The notes under the pieces are model-generated. The model did no database searches, had not been told where the DNA came from, and was given only the letters and a program-made list of their open reading frames with translations. DNA of 64,000 nt from Embiotoca jacksoni (taxonomy: Eukaryota; Chordata; Actinopteri; Embiotocidae): the NCBI GenBank assembly GCA_022577435.1, contig JAKOON010000007.1, forward strand, positions 4,856,926-4,920,925, given 5' to 3'. The stretch's first letter is position 1, and every line of letters begins with the position of its first letter. Position numbers and translations under genes: made by a program. Positions 13,201 through 26,100 of this stretch are shown here, piece after piece.

Positions 13201-16200
13201 TTTTGAAACATGATTTCTAAAATAGTTTAGACATAGTAGGCATATTTCTACTATCTGTTTATTCATCTCTTCTGTGTTTTGTCTGTCTGGCTTCCATTGT
13301 CACTCACAAACATACACTTACTTTGTTCTAAGGTGACAAATGCATTTATGAATGACCTTCTCTTTTGGTTTTATGGTGCATTTGTGTTTGTTTTCACAAG
13401 TGGGTAGATTATTTAAGACTTGATCTTTTATGCTACGTTGGCAGCAACGTTCAAAATGAATCTCAATTCCATTTGTAACCTTTGGTGGCATTGCAAGAGC
13501 ACTGGCTGAAAGATTGGTGTTATTTGTCTATAAATCAGAATGAAAATTGCCCCCTTTTACAAATTACTGAATAGTGGGTTGACATATTCACATTATAGCG
13601 CTTGATTTGGTATTGAGAGCTACACAGTATTTTTTGTTTTGTTTTATCCCCTGGCAGTTTATTTGAAGGAAACAGACATGACATATTAATGACTTATGTT
13701 CCGTCTGTCTTCTGTTCTTGGGAATGAGTGGTGCTGTCAATGACCAGTATTACTGAGCTCATATCAATAAATTATGTTGACCACACTTTTTTAGTTTTTA
13801 TTTCCACAAGTTAGTCCTGTCTTTCAGATGGCTTTTGTGTTTCCTGAACTCTCTCTTGTCCCCCATACGTCACTCCACCCCTGCAGTTATTTATCTTGTT
13901 TGATAATAAAGATACTAGCAGGTCTTCCTTGCAGCCATTTCTGGAATATGCAACCCCCTCTGTTTCTCTGCTGATCCACTTAGAATGCGTTTTTAGTAGA
14001 TGCCGTGTGTTGCTTTGTTTTGTCGCCTGAAAATAGCAGCGTTGTTTTTGTGGTAATTTTACTAATGATATCCCTCAAAAAATTGGAGCTGGATTCTGTA
14101 GACACTAGCATATCAGAGCAAAGAAGGGTAGTAGTATTAGTATATATGCATATACTAAAAAATTATTTTGTTCAGTGTGAAAACTGAAACAACAAATATG
14201 CTTCAGCTGCTGTGTTTACTGTATGTGTGTCTGTTTCTCTGAACAATATTCGGTAGTCCCATGGCATCACTCTGATCCTGTCAACAGCAATCCCTGAAAC
14301 ACCATTGCAGTTTTCTTGAGCCACTATTTCGTGGGCACTGTGGTTACTATAATCAGTGTTTAAGCCAAATGATTACCCAATAATATCACTCAAACCTCAA
14401 GCAACTTTCATAAACCACAATAAGTGACAGAGACCTTCCCATGGCTCGATGGGACTGTATTTGTTTCTTCGCTTGCATCACTGTCCACCTTCCTCACTGT
14501 TCACTTTCCTTTTTCACCATTAGTGAGGCTGAGATCACAGTGACAAGAGCATGTGGATCTCAGTGGCGCTATCAGTGGAGAAACAGGCTATGTGATAGTT
14601 TGGTTTTCTCACTGTCATTCCCAGGAGGCAGTTCGGTGAGAATTGAGGAGGCGGGATGGTGGATCTCCCAGTCTGTTTACCCAGCGAGTAGTCTGAAAAG
14701 TCTAATAATGACAGTGACCTCACCCCTCACTCTTATTGTATTGCCTCGAGGCTCATCACAACAGGCAGTTTGTGTGCATCTATGAGGGTGTGTGCGCACG
14801 TGTGTTCTAGTGGGAATGCACATAAATACCTTTGTATTTGTGTTGGATGTTTGAGTGTACGGGGAGTGCATGTGATCCACAATATCTCCGCCCAATCTTA
14901 TTGTCTGAAAATGAGACAAAGAGCAAACTGAGGCTGTGGAACTAATCTAAAGCAAGACAAGGTTAACCCTCATGTCACTGAGGCCACATTTGATGACAGC
15001 TTGTCTATTACCCCGCTTCTCACATGTACCACTTCAGTTACTGTGAAGTGGATGGACTAACCTTGCACATGTCGATGCGGTGTAGGTTAAATAATACATT
15101 TTGTCCAGGGCTCTCCTTATTGGTGCCTTTTTTTTGGTATTTAATCCGTGTTTGAAACAAATCCTAATGACTAGCTGCAAAGTAAAATGGCTTATTAATT
15201 GTTGTGAGTGCATGATACAAATTCCTGTCCTGTTAAAAGTCAGACATTCATTATCTGTTCAGTTAGTCTAATTCAATCGACACCAGTGATTTCAAGTAAA
15301 GCACAGTCAACCATAACTACTAGATATCGGTGGACTACATCACTCATTCAGCAAAGCATGTTTAGTGCTTTGTTTGTCTGTTCACGTCTGTCAGGTCGGT
15401 TGTTGTCTGATTGCCTCGATCCGTCTGTTTGTCTTAAACCAACCAAGGTTGGACTTGGATGAAATTTGCTCTGCACGTTAACACCCTCAAGAGGAAGAAT
15501 CTTAGAGGTTTATCGTGACCCCGTAACCTTTACCGCTGTATAAGTCCAACCAGTGAGTTTCAAATGAATGTTGTTCCTGACTCACACGGCCTCAAAGGGG
15601 AAGATAAACCTACTTATTTTGATGACCTCATGACCTTTCACCTTGCTTTTCGTTTATGTTCGTCATACCGACCACCTAATTGAGTTTGAAATGCTGCCTG
15701 TTCAAATACATTTGTGGTTTGGAGTCAGTGTGCAGGCATCAGTCATTTAATATTTCACCTAGCTTTACCATTAGCCCAAATTACTCCTTTTCTCAGTACA
15801 CAACGATGTTGGCTTTGAAAATACAGAATTAAGAAAGACGTGGCCTGAGTGCTTTCTTGTTTTTGTTCTCTTTCTGTCTTTTATCTATTTGTGCCTCAAA
15901 GCCCAAAGGCTTCAGCTGTACAAAATCAAGTGGGCTTCATACTAAAATCAGCCAACATTTCAGAGAAGGAATGAAGCCTTTGAAAATATAGAAAATGTAT
16001 ATCTATAATTCAAATGTTAATGACATGAAAATGTATCTTTAAAGAAATCAAGGTACATGTTTTGGCTGCTAACTTTTTGCATAGCTTATTTTAATGTTTT
16101 TTTTTTTTTATCTTTTCTGAGAGGGAAACTTTGAAGCGTTATGTACGTTTATGTGTGTATGAAGGAGATTGTGTGTGTGTGTGTGTTTGTGTGTCAATAA

Positions 16201-16626
16201 GACTAAACCCTAAACATGGTACTTCATCCATGCTCCTGTCCCGTCCCATCCCTTAAGACCCTGCTTGCTGTTTGAAGTCTCTACTTGAAAGGCCTGATCT
16301 GAATACTGTGGATTCCACAGCAACTCTGCTAACAGTGATTACAGACTGATTAATGAGCCACAGCAGACACACACATACTGTATACACACATTCAATCATG
16401 CTTGCCTTCTAGGCCAGACACAAATGGATTTTGCAGAAGTCAGTAAGTCCCAACATGCAAGGTCTCACTCGTTCATCGCTGGTTTTTTTTATTTTTATTT
16501 TTAAGTTTTTAGGGATCTGCGTTTGTTTGTTTATTAATGGATAATTACTTGTTTCTAATCTCAGATGGAGTCTGTTTATACTTAATCAATGTATAATGTG
16601 TATTTTTTGTTGTCCTTTTTCAACAG

Positions 16627-16751
16627 TGTCTGCTGAGATCTTAAAGAGCAGTTTGACCAACATGGAACGTCATATTCAGAGGCTCGAGAACGGGATTGAA
16701 AACTTCCCCAAAAAAGAAGACCAACAAGATAAGTTTGTGGAAAAGATGTCT
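16627..16751 (+). CDS. diaph2: Diaphanous-related formin exon A (C-terminal FH2 domain)
   Basis: This is an internal exon of 125 nt: the last two bases of a split valine codon (intron phase 1) followed by 41 codons. The translation begins SAEILKSSLTNMERHIQRLE and ends NFPKKEDQQDKFVEKMS. These motifs are typical of the C-terminal FH2 domain of DIAPH formins, and the ILKSSL and DKFVEKM segments fit DIAPH2 better than DIAPH1 or DIAPH3. FH2 dimers nucleate actin and move with the barbed end; this helical part belongs to the end of FH2. The acceptor is a good U2-type site (T-rich tract, CAACAG). The right edge is set by the sequence ATATCCTTTT directly after the TCT codon, the U12-type AT-AC donor consensus. 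The open frame runs on to 16925, but the protein similarity stops at the donor. A paralogue (diaph1 or diaph3) is less likely. Confidence 0.92.
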
Positions 16752-16761
16752 ATATCCTTTT
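16752..16761 (+). other. U12-type AT-AC 5' splice site
   Basis: The sequence ATATCCTTTT directly follows the in-frame TCT codon of exon A. It is a perfect match to the highly constrained minor-spliceosome donor consensus for AT-AC introns, which base-pairs with U11 and U6atac snRNAs. No GT donor nearby keeps the reading frame with exon B: a GT at 16748 would leave phase 2 and break the join. Confidence 0.9.
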
Positions 16762-19058
16762 TATTGTGGCCATTTCAGCACCGCGCACAGATTCATGCTT
16801 CCATTTTTACTCTTCAACGACATATGCATCGAAGCACATTAGGACATTATTTGTCCTACTTTGTCTACAGCAGTGGCAAAGGTTTGTGCTGTTTGTGTTC
16901 TGCCTGGCAGTGGAAAGCAGTTTAAGTCACTTGGTGTGATAGGTGGCACCCTGGGGAACTTAGGGAATGGATCTGGCTGCCTTGCTGTGAGATGTTGATC
17001 AGATCTCCCTCTTCACTCCTCCCTGGGTCCCAAGAGTGAAATCATGCCCGTGGCTATTTTTACTGCACTCTGCCACTGTTGCCTGTCCCCTGGGGGACTC
17101 TAATAGGGGCTCTAGCCCCTCACACCAACTTATCACCCATTTCTGATTTCATCTCCTGCCCGGCCACAAGCCTCTCCACACAACTATACGTGCACTATCT
17201 TTTCTCATGGCACCTCTCCTGTTTTGATAACAGAGTGTTTCACTTAAACCCAAGCATCTCTGCTCCCAAATTGAATTAGCCGTGTCTGTGCACTTTCTTG
17301 AATGCCCGTCCTGAGAGGAAAGGTCCTCACTGGATAGGTTTGATCAATGGTGAAAATCAAGGCTGTTGTCAATACCCTTAGGCGAGGGTGCCTTACATGG
17401 GGGAAAAAAATATATATAACAACAACAATGAAGAACTCAGCATGATCTCCTTTGTTTGTCTCACATTATTAAGAAAGGAATACTCCAGAGTAGTTTAAAG
17501 TGAGTAGGTGTCTCCATATGCTAGGTGTTCACACAAAAGGCAGCATTTAACCTGATATTTGCTTCCTTTTAATTCAGATTTATTATGGCTGAGTTTGCAC
17601 ATCGGGTGTTAGAGGAGTAATAGCTTCCTAACACATTAACAATCTGCTCCCAGTCAAAGAAGGGCATATAAATTTGTATAATTAAAAAAAACTGTAGCAA
17701 AGACCTCCCTGGTGGCAGCTCGGAAGCAGAGCAGGCAGGCAAGAAAACTGCTCTGCCCCCCAATGTCAGTATTGATTCCCAGGCTCCTTCGAGAACTAGA
17801 TGCTTGAGTGAGAGGAAATGGAGAAGTGTAGATATACTGCAGTATGGCTCTCGCTCGCTGTCTGGAGTTCCTCCCCAGAGAGTGGCAGAGAGAAGCCGGC
17901 TGGCCATGACCTGAAACACCCCACTTCCTTCTGTCTCCCCATCTCACCTGATCGGGTTTTAGTGCCAGGAAGGAGGCTTAGTAGGATTTGATAAGATCTA
18001 TTCTGGCTTTTGCCTTATTTAAAGTAGGCACCAGCAGGGAAGCACCGTCTAGTATGTGTCGTTCATTATCCTTGTGTGTTGTTGTGCTCCATTTTTCATA
18101 ATGGTTAATGGTACAGTAGTTTCCTTCCCCTTGTTGTATACATATTTTTTGAGATGCTGACATATTGAAGCACAAGGATGTGTCAAATAGTGCTTGTTTA
18201 TTCTCTTAGTAAGCTCCCTGGAGTGTTTGATCTGTATTTCATCTCCAGTGTATAATAAAATGATGGAATTAACAATAATGTAATTGTAACAGCAAGGTGT
18301 CAGGACAATTGTACTACCCTACTTCTATGTGGTCGTAGGTTGTGTATTTGGTGCTGTTTTTTTTTTTTTTGCCATGTTGTAGAAAAATTGTCGTTTCTCA
18401 CTGTGTTCATTTGCTTTGATGTTCATTGTACAGTTCATAAAACTAGTAGTATACAATCACATTTGCTCAATGAATGCAGAGCATTAGGGTGGTTTGGGTT
18501 TGTTTGTTCCATTAGGAGGTTTGTGTATCTATGTCTTCATTTAGCCCAGAGATTTGTCACCCGGGACAATTTGTTTTTAACCCCTTTAAACCTTCTAAGA
18601 TATCAGATGTTGGGCTTCTTTTTTTTTTCTTTTTTTTTTGACAGCGAGTATGGTGATGGAATGAAAACACATACACGTGGAGCAAACAGAGAGATTAAGG
18701 GATAGAATGTGGAGACTGCTTGATTTGCTGAGGTTTTTAGTACCAGTGTTTGCAATGAGCTTAGGTAGCACTCTAATCTGTGTTGCACAGCTAAGTGTTG
18801 GAACAATGACAGTGTGAAATACACTGCTGTATATTTTGGGTTGACATTTCCTTTGGTACACATAAGATAGCAGAGTCAAGGCAAACATAGCTTTTTAAAC
18901 TTTATCCTGGGATTAAAAAAAGGATGTTGGTTCATTGAAGCATGACAGATGGAAGAACAACAACAGCTAAAAGTCATGCATTTGATGCTTGAGCAACCCT
19001 GAAAAAGTTAAGTGAAGCTCTGTTGTCTTGACTGTTGGGCACTGTGATGAATGAGTCA

Positions 19059-19061
<3 letters not shown>

Positions 19062-19115
<54 letters not shown>

Positions 19116-19136
19116 TGTGTGTGTGTGTGTCTGTGT
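19062..19136. repeat. Interrupted (TG)n microsatellite
   Basis: A TG run with C interruptions at 19115 and 19131. Confidence 0.95.
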
Positions 19137-19500
19137 TAGCAAGAGAAGCAGAGGGGGGTGGGGGGGTAATTTACAGTGCATGTGTAGGTGCCTCTGTTTC
19201 AGTTTGACTCCTGTCAGTTTTTGCTGAGATTAATTTCAGCAGGCCTTGGTCACTGCAAGGTATTTTAAATGCAATATGTGCCCCAAAGCAGCATAGTTTT
19301 AATTAAGCCTTCAACAATAAATTATGTTTTGTTTTTTTGTTCACATTTATTTTCACCACGCATGATTAGTGTTCCTAATTTGTTATCGGCTTCAGAAATT
19401 TTAGATAAATTTCGGATACAAACAGTTGAGAATTTTCCATTTCAATCAGTCATTGATTGTTTCAATTTTAGAGGTAATTATTGCATTTAACAATGTGGCA

Positions 19501-19608
<108 letters not shown>

Positions 19609-20135
19609 ATATAGAAGAGGAAAGAAGAGCTTAGTGGAATCACTTCATTTGGCTTTATTGATACATTTTTCTCTTTCCATTACTGTAATGTATGCAAATG
19701 ACTGAATGGGGTGTTTGTTCAGCAGTTTAGTGATCTCTATCTGTCAGAAGTAATGGGGGCCCACAAAGGCTGTAGAGTTGAGGAACAAGCCCCCAGAGAG
19801 CCCTATTTCACCAGAGAGGCTATTGCTATCACGTACACACATGCACACAGACACGCACTTACAGGCACACACGAGCATTTGCTGCTGGATATGATAGAAT
19901 AGACTAGAGTGGGACTCTGCATACTTGAATATTGATGTAGTGAGATGGCCTGATCGGGATGATGAGAGTCCTGACTGAACCTTGATGAATGCCTGGACAT
20001 GTGCAATACATCTCCCTGTGCTGTGCTCAATGACTTAACCCACCCGACTGATATTTAGCTTAACCTTTTATTTCCCAGAATGCCACAAAGCACGTCATTT
20101 TCTTCCTTTGTCACACGCCGAGTGACGAGGTGCTG

Positions 20136-20149
20136 CCAGCAGGGGGCAG
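20136..20149 (+). promoter_or_regulatory. CTCF-like binding motif
   Basis: CCAGCAGGGGGCAG matches the vertebrate CTCF core consensus (CCASNAGRKGGCRS) at every position, with T and G following. CTCF binds such sites through its central zinc fingers and can anchor chromatin loops. The motif alone does not show occupancy. Confidence 0.6.
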
Positions 20150-23100
20150 TGTCATTACGACATGTCAGACTGGACATATAGATGTTGTGAGTCTTAATTT
20201 TTCTATTAGAAAAATTGAATGTTGGTAAACAAAAAAACAAAAAAAGAGATATAAAACTAATAATGGAATATTAAGGCTTTAAGGTTAGCTAACCGAGCTG
20301 CACCCTCATGTTGTCATGGTAACAGTTAGTGACACCCACTTAGAGTTTGCATTGACAAAAAAGAGAAAAAAACATTTTGATTTCTTGATGCTCGTAGTGT
20401 TGTATCTGAAAGGTTTTTGTCTGCTTTCTTGTTGAAAGTTTTTTTTTTTGTTTAAAAAAAAATTACACTGCTCACCATGTTATTTTCATCTTTTCAAACA
20501 TAGTTGATGTTCCTGTCTACTACTGCTGCTATTTTATTCCAAATAGGTTTCTGTGTGTGAGTCTGTTTTTGTGTTTGGAGTATTGTCCCACAGTCATTGA
20601 GTGTCCCCACAATGTCCTTGTGCTGTTGAAATATTTCACAAGGCTGAGTGAATGGAGCTGAATTGCTTGAAGTTATCGCTCATGGCCGTGTGTTTAGTTT
20701 GATAATAGTTATACAAGCAAGGACTGGACAGCATTTTTAAACATATGAGTTTAGATATTTTTGTGGACTAACAGTCTGTCTTTTTGGGCTTAATTACACT
20801 GAAATAATACAGATTTTTTATTTTTTTTATATGGACACCTCCCATGACAATTTACTGCCAAGAACCAGCTGTTTGAGCAGCAATATCAACAGTAGTTCTT
20901 GACACTTTTTGGTGAATAAGAACCCTAAAGTCCTGGGATTTGAGCCCACACAGCTTACAGTGTCAGTTTCTCCTCCCACACAGGGTCAGTCAGACAGTTT
21001 TTTTTCCCAGCCCTAGGCATGGCCTGTAATACCACCTTTGTGGCTTAAACATCGACAGATTCATTTATACAGGCACCACCTTTTTGTTGTTCTCAGTGTT
21101 CAGCCTGATTTAGTTCACACTTCATAAGAGGGTTGACTACAATGTGTTAATGGATGGCCGTTGTCAAACAGCAACAGTCTGATAATCTGTTGGCTTCAGG
21201 CTAGGTTTGTGTACAGGTGCAGTATTCTCTTGTATTGGCACCGGGCTCTTAAGATCAAATAAATGGCTGTTAGTGTAACAGTTGTTCTATTTAGCGGGCT
21301 GCTGAGTTTAAACTGCAGAAACATCCTCCTTGTTTTGTTTTTTTCTGGATATGCACAGTGCTGTTTGGGGAAGTTATCCCAGTTTAGCATACCTTTATGT
21401 GTTTGAAATAGAAGGCAGATTATGTACAGAATCAACATGTTTATTTCTGTATGTTTGTGTATTATAAAACTGGGTTAAAACATGCTGGTGGCACTTTGAG
21501 TAGCTCTTTATAATTTTTAAACCAAAAATATTTAAAACCCCCATCCCCCATGTCACACATAAGCTCTCTCTCTCTCTCTCTCTCTTAATCACCACCTTCC
21601 TTCAAGTGCCCTACCCCAACACCAGCCCCAACCCAAGTGTTTTCCTCCGCTAATGAAATTCACTGTAAACTGTGTGGCCAATTAACTAAAGCACAGATAA
21701 ACCATGAAGCCTTTTAATTATCCAAAATTCAGTGGAAACAAGTGTAAATAAGTGGAGGTGCTTAAAACAGACTTACTGTGTGGCTGAGCTCTGCCTCTGT
21801 GTCGCTCACCTCAGTGTGGCTGTCTGGGCTCAGATAGAGAAAAACTCTCAGATAAAGCAACAGAAAATTGCAACCAGAACAAATATTTATCCTCCATGTT
21901 GAATTATGCATGTTAGAGGAGATATTACAATTCTAATTAACACATTTTGACGTGTGTCTACTATAAAAAATGGTATTTTCTAAAGTTAAAGTTGTAATTC
22001 ATAAGGCTCCAGCATTCTTCTTTCTGAATCCGCAATAATCAATGTTTACGGTCTCATGCAAACCACGTTCCCATCCACGCTGAAGTTGTCATTGCTCTCC
22101 AGCACCGTAGTAGGTGCTGTTAGCTTATCTATAGCAAGAACACAGCAATGCTGCTGTAGGAGAAAACAGGAAAAGCCATGTGACATTTTGATCTTTGTCA
22201 AAAGTTAACAGTGGACTGTTGGCATTGCATACCTCGTGCATGTTCTTGGTTGTACTTGCTTTTATCCTCTGGTCTTTATTATTACGTTAGTTGTTTAATT
22301 ATCATGCAGAAATGCAGAGGGTATGTCAGGGTTTCTACATATCACTGAGCCAATCTCTGTCAAGGAGATGCCCATGGTTAATGTGGCTGCAGGGCTTTAT
22401 GTTTCTAATTTCAAAGTGTGTGGCAACCCACTGTAAAGTCACCTAGTGATGTTTTTAAGCCTTGAGTCTGGCATTTCTGCTGTTGCCATCTTAGTTTGTT
22501 GGAGCCAGAAGTGACAATATTTAGAGAAGCTGGGGAGGAACAAGTGGTGGATCAGAGAACATAAGGACACTATGCAAGGACACCTGTATGGGCAACCTGT
22601 CTGCACCCCAGACATATCGATCAAACCAGCCCCAAACAAACCTCTATTTAGGTCTAATGGTTCATTTATCAAGTGGTTATTGACCACCAGAACACTGATC
22701 AGGAGGATTAAATTTAGCCACTGACACGACGATGACTTGTAGAAAATAATAATTGAGTTTGTATTTCAAGAGAGAAGTTGACCCTTTTTTAATGGGAGTC
22801 CATTAGAGCGAGCAAGCCAATAGTAGTCCTCAATAGTATTCAACTTTAAGGCATTTGGCATCACTTTTCAGATCTGTATACTAGGTCTGTAAAACATCAG
22901 CATTATCCACTGTAGTATATAACACGGTTATTATTTATTCCGTGTGTTCAATCAGGGTTAGGAAAGTAGTAGTAAAGGTTAGAGTAAGTCTCCAGAAAAT
23001 GAATGCTTCTCAATGTCATATTCTCTGAAGTGAGGTACACGTGACTGTGTGTGGGACATACGCAATGTTTCAACTTGATTTTATATGGTTTTATTTTAAG

Positions 23101-26100
23101 GAATGAGTTTTAGTACAGAAACTCCCTCATCATTTCAGCTCGACAATTCACTATAGAATACGAGCATAAGAGGTGCAATAAATGTGTATTATTGTGTAAA
23201 AATTCATATGACTTTTTAACCTTGTGACACTTATAGACTATACAAAATAAGAAAAATATATTGGATTGCAGTTTCAGCTCTTAAAGCCACTGCTGCTGAA
23301 ATATTCAAACTCAAATTTTAAAAACATACATGTTGAATTAATACGCAGCTCTGCCTTTCAGATAAAAAAAAATGTAACCTCATGAAACACACATAACTCC
23401 TTGTACATATTTACCTCTGATGAAGCAAAAAAGTATCAGGCGATAGCTTTCACTGTTTGGTGTCAACAGAAAATATGGTATCTGTTTCCATCGCTCTCTC
23501 CGCCATCTGCCGTGTTCACTACGAGGCAGACCATTTCCGTGCCCTCTGGTTATATGAGAGAATTTCCTAAAACTTTGGCAATCAGTATCTTGTTAGGCTC
23601 TGACATTTGGCCTGATGTGGCAGCTCCATTAACCAGTAGAGTAAGCTTGCTGACAGACTGCCTGGACTGAAGCCTCCAGAGGCAGAGGGGAGCGGGGAGG
23701 GTGGCAGGGGGTGGCAGCGAGGTACAGGAGGTACAGCCATGATGTACTCTCGATATACCCATTTGCCTCCGAGTGAACAACTGTCATATTCCACTGATAA
23801 AGGCTCCATGCCCCGCCAGTCCTTTAGGGAGTCCTTTGGGATCTTCTGTGTCCTGTTGGGACTCGAGCCTGTTGCCATGCAATCTAAAATACTTCCTTAC
23901 ACACGTACTGTAAACATTCTTATACATTTCTCTGTCAGGGTGATATACACAGTTCGGGGTACTAATAAACTAAAAGACAAAGCAGAGGTGAAAAGTCGCA
24001 ATGGTGTGAAGTGTTCTGATTAGAAAATTACTGGTTTACTTAATCTGTTTTATCTTCATGTTTCCTTGTGTTGCTCAGCTGGTGTACAGCTTTGCCACCA
24101 CTGACCCCGGTCTCGGCTGATTATTTCTGCTCTAGTGAAAGTCGGGCTAAGGACCCAGTGGCAGAGGCTCCAATCTGCACCTCATTACTTCCCCAAAAGG
24201 CCTGGGCTTAGTGCAGGGTAATAGACAGAAGCCCAGCCGCCCTCATTTGTCATGGGCTCCTGGGTTTGATGCAAAGCCCCCCTTGAGCACTTGTTGCTGA
24301 GCTCTAATCCTGCAGTAGACACCAGCCACGCTCCTGTGCTTAGCCATCCCCACTTTCTACCGTCATGGCTCATGATTTCACTTTCATTTGATGTTTTAAT
24401 GAAATCCCTGAGACTCAGGTGAATGGCAGGCCCATTGTTGGCAAATTATTCTATCAAATGCAAGTGGAAGGGAAACGTGACTGGAGTTATTTGTCTACTC
24501 AGTATGAGCCACTGAGGGTTTGCGGAGGTTTTCAGCATGTAAATCTGCAGTAGAAGATGGTCGCAGTTAAATGACACAGGTTGACACACAGAAAGAGCAT
24601 AGAGGAAAAATGGCACAGATGATGCACTGTGCATGTTATTGATAGCCCCTGGCTATATCCATTCACACAACTTCTGTCATAACTAATAATTATACAACCT
24701 CTATAGGATAATTTAATTGTGAAATGAGTTTGTCTGAAATTGATTTAATTCTGGTAGATAGTGTGCAAAGGAGATATTTGTACAAGGGTGGACATGTATT
24801 GCTGTGCAGACCATTATATGACAGTGTTGCACTATTTGTTCTGCCTTATTGCAAATAAGTGCTATGGAGCAGCGCCCGAAAGGCTGGGAAAAGCTCCTTG
24901 ATGAAAAGGCCCGAGTATCATTAGCTGAAGTTGCTGTGTATGCCAGTTGAAAGCCTCTCTAAAATGTAAATCAAACTAATGCCCAAACACTTCCTCTCCT
25001 TTCCCCCTTGTAATGTTATTCCTTTCTTGCTGATGCTGTCGAGGGAATACAGTGTTGTTGCTGCTGTTTGTTACTGGGCTCGCTGTTGATTTCTAACTTT
25101 GCTCCGTGGTGGCTACCCTTCCTCCCACCTGACAGGACCCACGGATCACTGCATCTGCATGACTGTGGGCCATCTCTCCAGCATCCTGTTCATATACATG
25201 GGCCCACAAACGATTTTCCGAACTTATTGACTGGATTTTCTTGCTTTGGAGCAAATAGCCGCTTCATTATGCAAATAAAGTACACTAATTGCCTCACGTT
25301 TGCTAAGTAAGATACGTTATATGGTTGACACTGGGGCCGACTCTTTCAAAAAGACTTGGCCTTCAACCATTTAAGTCTAGCACTTTGTGAATACATTAAT
25401 GGCAGCAAATAACATAGCGGGCCATTTCCCCGCCACGTCACTGCACGCTCAGCAGTGCAAATTTGAGACACAATAGGAAAGTCGGAGGAGAAAGAGATCG
25501 CTAATTAAAATGAATCTGTGACAGTCAGAAACACTAACAGTTACAAACGGCAATCTGATGGTAGTCAACAGGGGATTCTCCATTAATTGGCGAAATGAGG
25601 CTCATCAATCACACAGAGGGGGAGTGCTGCACAGACAGTATCCTGTCAGAGTCACCCACTGTGGGGGGAGCAGCATGACGTGTGTCTCAGGGACAGAGTC
25701 ATGTAGAGAAGGAACAGTTTCTTCCTTCTCTCTCCCTCCCCCCACCACCAACTCTGTTTCTCACCACATGTGTCTCTCAGTAGACATCTCTCCAACTCAT
25801 TCTGACAGGCTTTGTTTTTCCTTGTCGCATTTCAAATGGGGATTGGCTGGCATTCTCTGCCAGTCAAGGCCGAGACAGAATTGTCAAAACACGCTGTCGA
25901 ATTTCAGCTTTCAGAGGATATTCTTTGCTGATGACATGTGCTGAGAGGCTTGTAACTCCATGCTACTTCTTCACATTCAAGCACTCACAAAAATACTGTT
26001 TACTTATGATTTTTTTTTTATACACGAGACATTGATCATTCTGTAGATAACATATTTCCACTAGGGACATCTGTCTCTGAAGACTTAATTGGTAGGAATG

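Larger units (their letters stand above)
1..16626 (+). other. diaph2: 3' part of an upstream diaph2 intron
   Basis: No coding exon was recognised here. The exon expected just upstream in formins, encoding the FH2 stretch before the split valine codon of the 16627 exon, was looked for and not seen, so this intron probably starts beyond the window. The region is AT-rich and holds simple repeats: (TA)n at 2288-2319, a (TA)n after a possible retroelement tail at 5681-5763, (GT)n at 8542-8611, (TA)n at 8739-8821 and a T-rich array at 10219-10262. Its ORFs are short and match no family I recognise. The intron ends in a normal acceptor: a T-rich tract at about 16600-16620 and then CAACAG. Confidence 0.7.

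Noticed and set aside
16752..16925. Continuation of the exon A reading frame to 16925
   Set aside because: Formin similarity stops at 16751, exactly where the ATATCCTTTT donor starts; the continuation has no family match.
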